Below the pieces are notes generated by a model. The model did no database searches and was not told where the DNA came from. It saw only the letters and a program-made list of their open reading frames with translations. Shown here piece by piece: positions 11,781 to 23,127 of a stretch of 64,000 nucleotides of DNA. Source of the stretch: Nomia melanderi (Eukaryota; Arthropoda; Insecta; Hymenoptera; Halictidae); assembly GCF_051020985.1 (NCBI RefSeq), contig NC_135000.1:5601001-5665000 (forward strand). Direction: 5' to 3'. Positions within the stretch are counted from its first letter, which is position 1. Every line of letters starts with the position of its first letter. The translations under genes and the position numbers were made by a program.

Positions 11781-12425
11781 GGAGGAATGTTAGTTTATTT
11801 GAGTTCGCGAGGATTGAGTAATGTTTGTTTGTGCATTACGTATTTGGCAAGCTATTAGAGGGCGAGGGGTTAATTGACGAGTCGTTTGATTAGTTTTGGA
11901 ATAAAGAGAAAATTCTAGGTGCGTTATCCTTGTTCTAGAGTGTAATAATTTGCAACAGAAGGATAATATTTTATTTGAATTTACAAGGATTGAGTAATAT
12001 TTGTTTGTGCATTACGAATTTGGCAAGCTATTAGAGGGCGAGGGGTTAATTGACGAGTCGTTTGATTAGTTTTGGAATAAAGAGAAAATTCTAGGTGCGT
12101 TATCCTTGTTCTAGAGTGTAATAATCTGCAACAGAAGGATAATATTTTATTTGAATTTACAAGGATTGAGTAATATTTGTTTGTGCATTACGAATTTGGT
12201 ACGTTATTATAAGACAAGGGGTTAATTGACGAGTTGTTTGATTAGTTTTGGAATAAAGAGAAAATTCTAGGTGCATTGTCCTTGTTCTAGAGTACAATAA
12301 TTGGTAACAGAAGGATAGTATTTCATTTGAATTCACAAGGATTAATATTTATTTATGTATGCACCACGAGTTCGACACATTATAGTAAGGCAAAGGGTTA
12401 ATCGATGCGTCGTTTGATGGTTCGA
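11780..12425 (+). repeat. 176-bp tandem repeat, ~3.6 copies, built on a MITE end
   Basis: GGATTGAGTA and its variants recur at 11811, 11987, 12163 and 12339, spaced exactly 176 bases. Each unit holds GTGCATTACGAATTTGG, a GGTACGTTATTATAAGACA-like segment and (A)GGGGTTAATTGACGAGTCG. That block matches the right end of the CCCCTTG-family MITE (compare 48100-48127 and 58090-58126). Copies 1-3 are more alike than copy 4. The array lies in a G/T-rich flank. Confidence 0.88.
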
Positions 12426-13150
12426 ATGGATATTGAATTGATGTTTGATTTCATGGGATATAGGTGGTACTATATTATTGAGTAATTTTAATTGATGATT
12501 GATAATTTAGGAGACTTAATGTCGATATAATAGGTACATGAACATGGACTTGACTTAGGTATAGAGCGAAGTGTATAGAGCATAAATTCTGCAGTAACTT
12601 GTGGATTCTGATTGAAGATATAATTGTTGTACTTTTTGATTTAATCCAAACCCAACCTAGATTGAACATGGGCATATGCTATACTGATACGGATAAAGTC
12701 TAAAATTCTCTTTGCAAAGTTATAGGCTCTGATTATAGATAGCCGTGCCTTTTGATCTAACTGGAATTTAGCCCAGACAATATGAAATAAGTTGGATGTA
12801 TGTCAGAGTCATTATTCTTTATTTTAACCTACTACGCAAAATAAGCCTCTGTCAAGTCGCAGAATCGCTCAGCTAGACACTTTGCATAATATACATTAAT
12901 ATAATAAGCAGTTCCAAGGGTTGAGAAAGGGAGCAAGGATGAAAATACAGATTACCTGGTGGTACAAACTAAGCAAACTATCCAAAACTAAGAAACATGT
13001 ATATCCATGTTACTATAATAATTCAGAATCAAAGAGTGAAATTAGTTTCTATGAATAGTCACCTCATTCCAATGACTATTAAATAATAAAAGTATAACAG
13101 ACATAAAGATTGATACAATAAAAATATATAAACTGTAAGATCAGTATTGC
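12426..13150. repeat. AT-rich valley with ~125-bp degenerate duplication
   Basis: GATTCTGATTGAAGATA near 12604 and GCTCTGATTATAGATA near 12727, each followed by a TTTTTGAT/CTTTTGAT-TTAA-type block, show an old duplication of about 125 bases. The rest is AT-rich DNA with no recognised content. Confidence 0.45.
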
Positions 13151-14330
13151 TGCCCTTAAATTAGCTCCCACCAAAATCTAGTACAATCAAAACAAGGGCT
13201 AAAACTCATCAGTCCTTCTCATACTGTCGATCAGGCAGAATTATTCCTACCATAAAATCAATTGTACCACAAAATCTCATTAACACACTAAATAACAAAT
13301 ACCATCAAAATCCAACCAAAATCCAGCATAATCCCTCTCAAAATTACGCATCAGTAACATTAAACATCCCCCACAATTCCACCATTAAACCCCCAGAATC
13401 AGAAAAACTCCCTCTAATCTCAAAAAAGACCAACTTCCGAACCACTTCTGAAAAAAAAGAACAGGTGTTACCGGAGCCCGGTCGACGGTCAAAGTGTTAA
13501 AGCTTATCAGGTCGCTGGGGCGGGCATCGAACGACATTAATATCTCATCAAACGCGGCGTCCGCAGACCTAGTGTGTATATCAGACTGGCGGAATCAATA
13601 TTGAAAGGAATTGCCGGTACGACAAACTAATGCGCCCGCCGTTCGTGGAACGGTCGGCTAACAAACAGCCGCGGACGAACCGGAGTGTTTCAGACGGCGT
13701 TCCGCGGCGACGTAATTTCGAACGATAACGTCGCCCGTCGTCGGCCATTAGACGGCAACCGGTGACGCTTGCGTCGACGACGCCCGATGCTGGTAGTCGC
13801 GAACGATAGACGCCCGATCAATTAGATAGCCGAGTAATTTGCCTCCCCCTCTGGCTTGTTTGCCACGCGAAACGATCGAGTAAGGGTTCATTCGGCTGTG
13901 TACGTGCGTGTGCATGTGGCGAGGGGGTTGAAAGGGGGGGTTAGGTCCGTGACGCGGCCATCCGTCCAGACGTCCCCGGATATATTCCGCTTGTATTCAT
14001 ATAAGCAATGGGATATCGACGCATCCGTTCCGCGCCTGAAAGCGGACGACCGATATTGACTTTCGTTTCAATATTCAGTTTCTTGAATAAAACAACAGTC
14101 GCCGGCCAACAGACTCGGCCTCTGCTCTATATACGTGCGTCACCCTACGCCGCGCCACGTTGACGGCCACGTATGTGCTCTAATCATCTTGTTATAACGG
14201 CTTTTGTGACGGATTTCCAGTCGGGCAAAAGCGAACGTCGCGTCCTGATGAAGACGTGGCTGTGCTCGCTCGCGGGGCTGGGTTTAACCCTTTGCCCTAT
14301 GATTTCTTCCTGACCTGTGATCGATCTAGA
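13150..14330. other. C/A-rich flank plus GC-rich CpG island
   Basis: 13201-13440 contains 73 C and 14 G by hand count. 13450-14280 is a CpG-dense island with no convincing frame; the longest is 67 codons. The right flank 14341-14580 contains 65 G and 26 C. This is one of the clearest cases of the window-wide skew polarity. Confidence 0.65.
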
Positions 14331-14370
14331 TACTCTGTTATTAAGACTTTTCCGGGAATAAGAATATTCT
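14284..14370 (+). mobile_element. TTAA MITE left end (family CCCCTTGCCCTAT)
   Basis: TTAACCCTTTGCCCTATGAT followed by TTCTTCCTGACCTGTGATCG closely matches the left end at 10244. The match fades after about 85 bases and no right end is found. Confidence 0.6.
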
Positions 14371-15520
14371 AGGGTGAAGTTGTCGGTGTGCTCAGGTCGC
14401 TTCGATTTTGATGATCTTCAAATATGTTGTTGGGGACAGGATTTTGGACTTTTTCGTTTGTATGTTGGTGCGGCGATGTGCAGTTGTGTGATCATTGATG
14501 ATAGAGGAATAGTGTGTAATTTTCTTTCGAAGGAGTTGAATAATATTTATGTTTGTTACATTCTATTTGAACCTCAGGGACGGTTGCGCTAATTTCGCGA
14601 GACTTTACTGTTAATGAGGCCATCTCAGAATAAACTCAAATAACGAATTTATTATTTATAACTTCGACGCGGATTTTTAAAGTTCTCGTTTCTGAAGAAT
14701 CAATAGAATATTAACACTTTGCTGAGAGCATTTTTCATTCAACTAGTATGTTATATAATAAGTCAATATTCTTTGTAAAAGGAGAACATGATAAATTGGG
14801 AAACGTTGAACAATGTTAATAATTTCAGAGAAATAAAATAATATTAATATGAAATTTGTTGGTTAGTATAATATTTATATTATAATGGATATGTTAATTG
14901 TTCAATTTTGAATGCATTGTTATAGTTAGTAGTGCAGAATTACTTGAGTTTATGTAATATTCAGTCTGAAGACATTTTTCGAGATGCTGCGTTTGTTCCA
15001 CCTAGAATTCACGACGTTTCCGACTAATTTCCCAGCCACCATAATTCCTGGACGCAGGTAACAGGATTATCAGTAGCTCCTTAATGGTGTTGTCGGCTGG
15101 TGCACCCCTTATTGTCTCCTAATGCAGACTGATGCCTGTTCTCGTTTTGCTAAGTTACTGCAACGAATTAACATCGCTCGTGGATCGATGTGTTTGTGCC
15201 ATTCAATTTTCAATATCTTCGTGTTTCATCTTGTGGAAAGCATTTACGAGCTGGCTCTAGATATTCATACCAGTTTCCATTTCTAGCTGATCGTTAACAA
15301 ACGATTCTATTTCGTGCTCCAGGAATTCCATTTCCCAAAGAATCTAAAATTAAAATATGTATTCGAACATCTGATAAAAATATGGAAACTTCTATGTTTC
15401 TTTATCAAAAATAAAAGCAAACGAAATATCTGTTACATTTAATAAAATATAACAAAAACGTGAGGTTCTCACATGTTTACGTATCTAAATTTAAAAAATA
15501 AAAATAATAAAATTTTTCTA
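14370..15520. other. G/T flank, AT-rich valley and a weak GC patch
   Basis: 14370-14600 is G/T-rich with a 72-codon frame of no known type. 14640-14990 is AT-rich. TTAACACTTTGC at 14711 resembles a TTAA-element end but lacks a partner. 14990-15330 has moderate GC. After 15330 the + strand becomes A-rich. Confidence 0.4.
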
Positions 15521-15935
15521 CAGTGAAACAAAACCAACGAGAAGACCGAGCCTTTGAACTGTTCAAGTGCCTAAATTAAAAAATAAAGGTATAAAATACT
15601 ACACGTAAAAAAACTAACGAAAAAAGCTTCCTACAAGTTCAAGTGCTGAAAAACAGAAAAATAAAATTCTACGATTCCCCGAAAATACCGAAAGCCCCGA
15701 GCTCCTAAACAATTTAAGTGCTCAAATTTCAAAAATAAAGCGACGAAATACTACACCTAAAAAACTGCCGAAAAAAGCTTCCCACAAGTTCAAGTACCCA
15801 AATCCCGAAAACAGAAAAATAAAATTCCACAATTCCCAGAAAATACCGGAAAACCCCGAGCTTCTAAGAAACCTAAGTACCTAAATCCGAGAAACAGAGA
15901 GAATAAAATTCTAGCACAGTAAAACCGAAAAAAAA
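15520..15935 (+). repeat. ~155-bp tandem repeat with ~78-bp subrepeat, A/C-rich
   Basis: GAAAATACCGRAARCCCCGA occurs near 15680 and 15839, and CAAGTTCAAGTRC near 15634 and 15786. AATAAAATTCTAC-like segments occur about every 78 bases. This gives a degenerate two-level tandem repeat, strongly A/C-rich on the + strand, leading into the next island. Confidence 0.7.
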
Positions 15936-16610
15936 ATGAAAAAAATTCAGCTTCCTTTTACATCCATCGCGTGGAGGCAAACCGACGAGCTTCGGCCGGG
16001 CGTTCGCCGTGTCCCGCGAACTCGCGGGAAGAGCCGAAAGAAACTATCCGAAGTAAAAATAACAGTTCCCCTTAAGTTGCCGCGTCGTCGCCCGGCGAGA
16101 TCGCGGCGCGGGAGTTTGTCGAAAGTTGGCGTTGCCCGCGGCATCGTTATCGACGCCATCTCGTCGAATTAGAAGGACAACGGCGGCTCTGGGGACTCTC
16201 GCGCTTATTGCTGGCGGAACGAAGCAGGTGCGCCCATCCTAGTGGATACTTACGCGCCGCGTGACATCCCCAGTTTGAATCTTGGAAACTATGCGGCCAA
16301 CTTTTTCCCTAGATCCGCACCAGTTGGCTGGCTGCGGCTTACTAGACGTTTTAACGCGGCCGGCGGCGCCCTCCGAGCTGCCCGGCCATTATCTTTTTGC
16401 GTTTATTGCCGCTGCATGTTGCGCACCTGCACACTTCATTCGCGTGTACAGGTTGCTTCTTTTTAGCGGACCTTCAACTGCCCGTTTCCAAGGTGTCCCG
16501 GGCGAAATCGTCGGCTTACTTTCATTGTCCGGCGGCGCTGTCTAATTCGAATGTAACTGCCGAAAGTGGCTGGCTGCAGCACGCATGGGTGGCCCCTAGT
16601 TGGTAACACT
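15936..16610. other. GC-rich CpG island
   Basis: CpG-dense. Overlapping frames of 60-90 codons exist on both strands (15936-16172 plus against 15947-16159 minus) with no domain. Splice-like signals occur near 16455-16493 (TTGCTTCTTTTTAG then CCAAGGTGTC) but bracket only about 26 bases. Confidence 0.5.
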
Positions 16611-16785
16611 GACCCGATACATCCCCATTAGGATGTAGCTCAGATCCAGTCGGGCCTGGTTCATGCTCAATTAGAACATAGCTCGGATCTAGCTGGTTCC
16701 GCCGCATTCCAATTAGGATTTAATTCCGATGGTTAGGTCTAGCATACGCTCCATTAGGGTCTAACCTAGACCTAGATCGGGTGTG
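16610..16785 (+). repeat. 42-bp tandem repeat, 4 copies
   Basis: ATTAGGATGTAGCTCAGATC, ATTAGAACATAGCTCGGATC, ATTAGGATTTAATTCCGATG and ATTAGGGTCTAACCTAGACC begin at 16627, 16670, 16712 and 16753, spaced 41-43 bases. The array lies at the right edge of the island, an unusual GC-moderate location for a repeat in this window. Confidence 0.8.
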
Positions 16786-17340
16786 CAGGTTGCCGATCAC
16801 TGCTGGACTGGGATCTGATCGAGGATTTCTTGCTGTTGATAGGGGCAAGTGTTTTGGACGTTGCTTTTTGGATTCTCGGGAATTATTGGGCTTGATTCTT
16901 GGGTGGCTTTGGATTTAGGGGATCGTTAGGACTTAGCTTTTATACCTTTCAACTAAAGATCACGAGACTGAAACACTTGCAGGGATTACTGGGATTGTTA
17001 ACAGATCCTTTTCAGTTTGGATTGTTACGTCTGTTCATCGATTATATGAATCACACAAATAGGAAGAAATAGAAACTATTAGAACTGACTGAAAGGATCC
17101 ATCAGGTAGCTAAATATCTACATTTCCCTCTTATCTCTGATCAATAGGACACAATCCACACTAGAAGCAATTTAACTATAGCAATCATACGTCGAATGTC
17201 TATTTTCCTCGTCACATTCGCAGGTCTACCTCAATCTCCACCGTCTTACTGAAACTTAGGCCTTCGTCCACATTTCTCAAAACACCCATCACACAAATTA
17301 CCAATTACCTCTCCAACTCCACCGAGAAACTTCCCACTTG
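16786..17340. other. G/T-rich flank changing to C/A-rich flank
   Basis: 16800-16930 is G/T-rich and 17100-17340 is C/A-rich (CACCCATCACACAAATTACC). The skew reverses around 17000 without an intervening array. No gene recognised. Confidence 0.5.
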
Positions 17341-17930
17341 ACGGTCTTCCTCCCTAAAAGCACGTAGAAAAAAAGGAGGAACTCTGGAATTCTTCTCGAA
17401 CAATCATCAGCGCTAAGAGATTGGCCCCAGCGTTTGCGCGGTACTGTAGGATCGCGCGGCGCGTATCTCTGGCTCCGTGTGCGGGTACTGTTGCGAGACG
17501 TTCCGCGTCTGAGCACGGTAATGTAAGTTTGAGCACGAGCCTCGTCGAACCACCCTCTTCTCGCAGGACGTCGCGTCAACCCTCTTTGCGTCCCGCGCCC
17601 CTCTTCCACCGGAATAACCGTAGGAGTTCGCGGAAGGATCTGTTTTGCCGTGCGACGACGCCGGCGCAATAAGAACAATTATGATAATAATTGAATGGTT
17701 AACGGTGGCGCGCGGCGCAAGAAATTCCGGCGAAGTTCGCCGACTGTCGCTAATACTTTGGTTATTAGATTGCAGTCGGCTCCACGACCGAACACGACAA
17801 TGATGTAACGCGTCGCGAGCGCCGGGGCTAATGGAAAATATCGGGATCGGGTCGTACCGATGCTCGTCGTTGGATTCCGGCGTGGAATCTTCGTTTCGCT
17901 GGAAGTTCTTGTTACCCTCTACTGAACACG
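17340..17930. other. GC-rich CpG island
   Basis: CpG-dense. A 126-codon minus-strand frame (17298-17678) and an 83-codon plus-strand frame overlap. Both are rich in R, P and S, as expected for shadow frames in GC-rich DNA. Confidence 0.5.
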
Positions 17931-18790
17931 GTTTTTAATCGAATTTGTAGCAGCACGGTAATTGTAGGTTTTGTTTAAATGCTTTTGGGAGACGATGCGA
18001 GGGGGATTGGAATTAATGCTTTTCTTGGCATTTGCTTCGATTCTTCTGTGAATTGAGTCGAAGGTGTGAATATGTTGATTTTTTCCTGTAATTCGAGGTA
18101 TTGTGTTTGTGTTGAATTGAGCTTTGTTGATGTTTGTGGTAGTTGTTTTTTTGGGTTGAAGTTTCGCGAGTTTGATCACTTTGTGGTAGCTACTCCTTTG
18201 AGTTGAAATATTGCAATTTTTATTTATTTATGGTAGCTGCTTCTTTGAGTCGAATCTTTGCGAGTTTGATCACTTCATGATAGTTACTTCTGTGCGTTAA
18301 AATATTGCAATTTTTATTTATTTATAATTTCTTCTTTCAGTTGAAATGTTGCAATTTTTATTTATTTATGATAGCTGCTGAGTTGAATCATTTCAAGTTT
18401 GATTACTCTATAATAGCTACTTCTTTGTTTTAAAATATTCCATTTTTTCTTTACTTATGATAACTTCTCTTTTGAGTCGATTTATTGCAAGCTTCATAAC
18501 TTTACATCCATTTCCTTAAGTCAAATCATCGCAAGTTTTTTAACTTCATGACAGCTACTACTTTCACTTGGAACATCCCAATTTTATCGTCACATAATAG
18601 CTACTATTTCGAGTTCAACCATTTCAATTTTAATCACCTTCTGATAGCCACTCCTTCAAGTGAAACCACTCTAACTATAATCACTTTACGACCCCTACTC
18701 GAATTAAAACATTGCAACTTTGCTCACAATTGCCACTAATTAAAATCAAACCATCGCGACTTTGATCAACCCGTAACAAGAACTTTAAAA
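17930..18790 (+). repeat. ~50-60-bp degenerate tandem array with skew reversal
   Basis: Units of the form GATAGCTACTTCTTTGAGTTG then AATMTTGCAATTTTTATTTA recur many times between about 18110 and 18790. The left half is G/T-rich (TGTGGTAGTTG) and the right half C/A-rich (ACCACTCTAACTATAATCAC), so the array itself crosses from one strand bias to the other. Confidence 0.7.
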
Positions 18791-19370
18791 AATAATTAAA
18801 TTTCCACTCCAAATTCCTCAATCCTATTCTCTCTCTCATGCAACTGCTAGCAGTATTTGCACTCTAATTGCACAGCACCCAAGATTCGTCGACGCCACGT
18901 TATTCTGCTGGCAGATTCCGTTAGATCAGTAAAGGGGACTTGCGATTAGCAATGGGAAGTCACGCGATGAAAAGAGACAGGCTCCTTTGTGCCGGTATCC
19001 GAACGCGCGGATTACACGGCCGTATTGGTGCGACTGTGGCATCCGATTGAATGCCATCGCCGGCGCTGCTGCACAATTCGGTATGTGATCCGCACCTTAT
19101 CGGCGCGGATAATCACACGAGCAGCGCGCAATTGACGGACGCGCCTACAATCGGCGTGCACACGATCGCCCCGTGGCCGTGATCTTCAAGGGTTTCGACT
19201 TTCAACGGGATTCGGGCAACTTGCAGCCTGCGAAACTTGGAACACCTCCACTTATGGGGCCACGCCGGTGCGCGAGATTAGTGGAAACACGGAGGAAAGA
19301 CTTAGAGGTCTTAGACGGGATTATTATTTATAAGTGTTCGCGGAGCATATTTGCGAGGGACACTTGATAA
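18790..19370. other. GC-rich CpG island
   Basis: GC-rich from about 18840 to 19290 with CpG words (CGAACGCGCGGATTACACGG). A 64-codon frame near its end is unsupported. Followed by a G/T-rich flank. Confidence 0.45.
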
Positions 19371-19729
19371 CTTGTTTCGGGAGTTAATTATGGAAAATTC
19401 GGAATATTTCATTGGAGGTAGGAATTATTTGAAAGGAAATTTAGTTTTAGGATGTTTGATGGTTTGTTTAAGAAATTGGATGGTTTGAAATTATTATATT
19501 GATAGGTAAAAGTTAGTTGATATAGTGTTAAAATAGTTAGTAATTTATAAATACAATTAGTATAAAACTGTTGTAATACTAATGCTTAAGGATTAGTTAA
19601 CAGAATAATTCTTCTGATAAATATATATTAGTTTATATATCACCATTATTAATTCAGGTTTAACTTGGAAATCTTAGGTTATGAAATTCTCATCCAAAAA
19701 TGATGTTCTGAAAGAGTAACATACTTTTA
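19371..19729. other. G/T-rich flank and AT-rich valley
   Basis: G/T-rich to about 19480, then AT-rich. No array or gene is recognised. Confidence 0.5.
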
Positions 19730-19926
19730 TTAACACTAAAACTGTTGAGCAGTTAAATTTACACTGAAATTTCTCTATAGAAACTCCAAGAGACTTTAAT
19801 TGATTTACAATTCAGTTTGCATGGTGGTGAATCAATTTCTTTAATAATTTCTCAGAGAAACATTTATGTTTTTAATTATTGAAAAAGGAAGACAGCAGGA
19901 ATGTTGTCTGGTAGTTTTAGTGTTAA
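19730..19926 (+). mobile_element. complete TTAA MITE, family CACTAAAACT, 197 bp
   Basis: Starts TTAACACTAAAACT and ends AGTTTTAGTGTTAA, a perfect 14-base inverted terminal repeat that includes the TTAA. The interior aligns with 21193-21390 and 54930-55134 (CTCTAYAGMAACTYCAAGAG, then CAATTTCTT-AATAAT-TCTC). Non-coding. TTAA borders suggest piggyBac-type mobilisation, though this terminus does not start with CCC. Confidence 0.8.
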
Positions 19927-20695
19927 TATAATATTCAATCGAAATCTATTAAAAAATTACTCGATAAAATATTAACATAATTATTAATAGATTTCCCTCG
20001 ATTTCCTGCTCAGACGAAAGTTAAAAATATCAGGTTACAGGAAGCCAAGTCGTCTGCGAGTTCCAATCGAACGACAAGAAACGCGGAAAACACCGGATGC
20101 ATAATGTAATTACTAAAAAATTCTTCAATAAATTAATGAAGCAAGCTGCGCCTTGGACAGACGTTAACTTATAGTGCACTATTCTTAATTCACATTTAAC
20201 TTAATAATAATCCTGACCTAGTCTAGCCTTAATCCAGACCATCCGGGAGATCCTAATGAAATTACTCCGTTATCAATGCTTGAAACGGTTTTTCTTCCCT
20301 CCCACTGCCTTCCGGCGAGTGTAAATTAAGAATTTCATTGCTCGAAGGCAGCGGTTAGGGGACTGTTGTGTCGTATCGTTCCACGAGGTATGGGGATTGG
20401 ATCACGACCGATTTAGTAACGAAGTAAATTGATGGTAGTAAACTCCGGAGAACCAGTTGTTTATTGTAATTATAAAAACTCAAAAGAATGGAATGCTTCG
20501 TTTACAGAAAATGTCTATAAAGTTTTTACTATTTATATAAATGTGCTAAAACGTTTACAAGGTATAGTAAACATTTTCATCTTTTGATGGCCGTGTTATT
20601 TGCATAAATGAAACAAATTTTAGACAAATTTTCAGCATCGCACACAGTGACGTTGGCACTCTAAATTATCAGATCAAAATTGTCGAATTTAATAT
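19927..20695. other. AT-rich DNA with a weak GC patch
   Basis: 20040-20430 has moderate GC (CCACTGCCTTCCGGCGAG). The rest is AT-rich with no identified repeat or gene. Confidence 0.4.
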
Positions 20696-20941
20696 TTAAC
20701 CCTTTGCACTCGAGAGGTGACTCTCACTCACCACAAGATTTCATACAGTAAAACTATAAAATTTGATATTTAATATTATACTTTGTATAATGCATCAATT
20801 TGAGAGATACCAAGATAAAATAACTTCGTTTCTCAACGTACGTATGACTTCTCTTCGAGTTATTTAAAAAAATATCATCTTTATCTTATCAGAAAATATT
20901 AAAATATTTCTAATGGAAAAACTTCCAATGCAAAGGGTTAA
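20696..20941 (+). mobile_element. complete TTAA MITE, family CCCTTTGCACTCGAG, 246 bp
   Basis: Left terminus TTAACCCTTTGCACTCGAG; right terminus reads inward as TTAACCCTTTGCATTGGAAG. The inverted repeats share about 13 bases. CCC start and TTAA borders fit the piggyBac superfamily. Its right TTAA (20938-20941) is also the left TTAA of the next element. Confidence 0.82.
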
Positions 20942-21196
20942 CGCGTTCAGTGCCATATGTACCACATATGGTACACGGCAATTTTTGTAAGAAAATGTTT
21001 TTAAGAATGGGTCAAATTAAAAATGGGTCGTGGTCAAGAATAGCAGTATATGTTACAAAGTATCGAAAATATGAAGAAACAATATCAAAATATACAAAAA
21101 TGACCAAAAACTTCAATACAATTTAATATTTTATTTTTGACATCAATACAGTTCATAAGTAAAATATCGAAATTTCCGTGGCACGGGACGTGTTAA
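20938..21196 (+). mobile_element. complete TTAA MITE, family CGCGTTCAGTGCC, 259 bp
   Basis: Left terminus TTAACGCGTTCAGTGCCATA; right terminus reads inward as TTAACACGTCCCGTGCCACG. A short hairpin, CCATATG-TACCA-CATATGG, lies just inside the left end. The element shares its border tetranucleotides with both neighbours. Confidence 0.75.
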
Positions 21197-21617
21197 CACT
21201 AAACCTACCGAGCAGTTAAATTCACTTTTTGAAATTCCTCTACAGCAACTTCAAGAGTGCATTCATCGAGACTTTGATTGATATTTCAGTATACGTGTTC
21301 CCAAATCAATTTCTTGAATAATCTCTTCGAGAAATATCTGTCATTCTTTTAATAATTGCAAAAAGAAGAAATCAGGAATGGGTCATTTTGGGATTTCATG
21401 GTACAAAATACTTGAAATGGAAAAAATATAATATTAAATCATTTGGTTGAATTGCATTGTTATTATTGCAGGTTCATCTAGCTGAATGTCACCACATTAG
21501 TTAGCATTATTTATAATATAGAAATGTTTTCAAATAATCATCGTTTAATCGAGTGAACTATAGTAATTCGATTTGTTTGGGGGTCACCGGTGACCCCCAT
21601 AGCATTCAACGTGTTAA
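21193..21617 (+). mobile_element. composite of two TTAA element fragments
   Basis: The left part (21193 to about 21390) is a CACTAAAACT-family copy starting TTAACACTAAACCTACCGAG that has lost its right end. The right part ends with a different terminus that reads inward as TTAACACGTTGAATGCTATG. It carries the perfect 20-base palindrome GGGGGTCACCGGTGACCCCC at 21578-21597. The joint between them is not resolved. Confidence 0.6.
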
Positions 21618-22080
21618 TGGCTATTATGGTTCGCACAGGCACCCGTCCTTTCTCAGAGATTTAGCTGAGGTAGGAACAGGGACACAGTCCCGGTAAACGC
21701 GGGAAATGGACCGATTCACCGTGTACCGGCATCGAAATCTGCATCTGTTAACTTTTAACGAATCAACTTTCCGTCAATCGCCTTCGCCGCTGATATTTGC
21801 AATCTCCGCCTTTGACGAACGATCGCGGAGTCTCCTAAGAGCGCCGCCAATTTACATACACGTTTATCGCGAAGCAACTTTCTTCGACGGAGTGGTAACA
21901 ACTTGGGGAAAGTCGTCGGCCGCGGTCGACGCGGCGAGTTTCATGGTGGTTCGCCGGAAAACGCGAAATAAAATTCTCTGAGAAACGACGGGGGAAATGC
22001 TTGCTCGCTCTTTTCTTCTGTCTTCCGCTCATTGGGTCGGTCTGTAACGTTCTGGCAACTTGGGAGACGTCGCTGAGTTT
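21618..22080. other. GC-rich CpG island
   Basis: CpG-rich, with a 91-codon plus-strand frame and a 65-codon minus-strand frame overlapping. Neither has known motifs. A pyrimidine tract at about 22010-22030 is not followed by an AG acceptor. Confidence 0.45.
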
Positions 22081-22740
22081 AAAGTAAGAGATTTATTTCG
22101 TTTCTATGGAATGCTGTTGGTGAATTCTGTTTTATGGGGCGGTTGGTGAAATGTTTAGGGATGAGGGATGGGAATAATCTTTGGGGATTATTGTTTTGCG
22201 CGATTCTGTAGTTTTCGGGGCTGTTGGCAAAGGAGTATGAACGAAATGTTTTCTTTGTTAATTGAATAAAAGTAATAAGAATACCTAAGTTATTCAAGTA
22301 ATTGTGAATTATTATTCTGCAACTATGAATCTATATTTTTACTGAAAAACTTAATATCAAATAACATCAATGAAAATTCTATTATCTTTTTTAATAAAGT
22401 CAAAGAAATAAGAATAACCTATTGGAGAATTTTCGAAATCAAACGAAACGTCAAAATTCTTTCTCTTTTAACGAAATCAATAAACTAAGAATAACCTACT
22501 GAAGAATTAAAAAAATTAAAACATCAATGAAAATTTTATTTCGTTTGCTTTCAAAAAATTCAGAATATTACACGTCACATTTTTCATAACTTAAAAATTA
22601 TTTGCACCACAATCATGTCGGACGCAAAATTAATTATCTTAGGTACCAACCATTGTCTCCAACATTGCCATCCTGCATTCTCCCTATTGAATCAGATCCA
22701 TACAGCAACAGACCGAATATTATTCAATTCTCATTAAACA
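22081..22740 (+). repeat. G/T-rich flank then ~70-bp degenerate repeats
   Basis: 22080-22240 is G-rich. AATAAGAATACCTA, AATAAGAATAACCTATTGG and AACTAAGAATAACCTACTG near 22270, 22406 and 22483 mark a weak repeat. 22560-22740 becomes C/A-rich before the next island. Confidence 0.45.
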
Positions 22741-23127
22741 GAATTCCATTTGTATAGGTTCGAAACTCAAAGAAAGCTCTCTTTAGTTCTGATTCCGGGG
22801 CCGGTTAGGATAACAGCTTATAGGATCATTAACGTCCCGGGTAGTAAGGGATTTCTCGCATTTGCCGCGGCGCAAAACTGCGAAACTCTTTCTGCGTCTT
22901 ACGAGCCGCCGCTGGAAATCGTTATACGGTGGCCGCATTATACCGGTAACGAAGATTTACGAGGCGCGCAGCATCCACGGCAATATTTGCAGCGAATTTG
23001 TCATTTCGCCGCGCGGTTATTACTTTCTCGTTGCTGGCGTTCGCGGTGAGCGGCCGCCATGCAGGACGCCTATGCTAAACAAAGAATAAAGGATCCCATA
23101 CACGTTGGAACCTACGGTGACGCAGAC
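22741..23127. other. GC-rich CpG island
   Basis: CpG-rich, with plus-strand frames of 99 and 75 codons in different registers and no recognised domain. Confidence 0.45.

Noticed and set aside
13480..13505. TCAAAGTGTTAA as a TTAA-element right end
   Set aside because: Twelve bases only, with no left partner within 500 bases.
16440..16500. Small exon suggested by TTCTTTTTAG and CCAAGGTGTC
   Set aside because: It brackets only about 26 bases and has no supporting neighbour exons.
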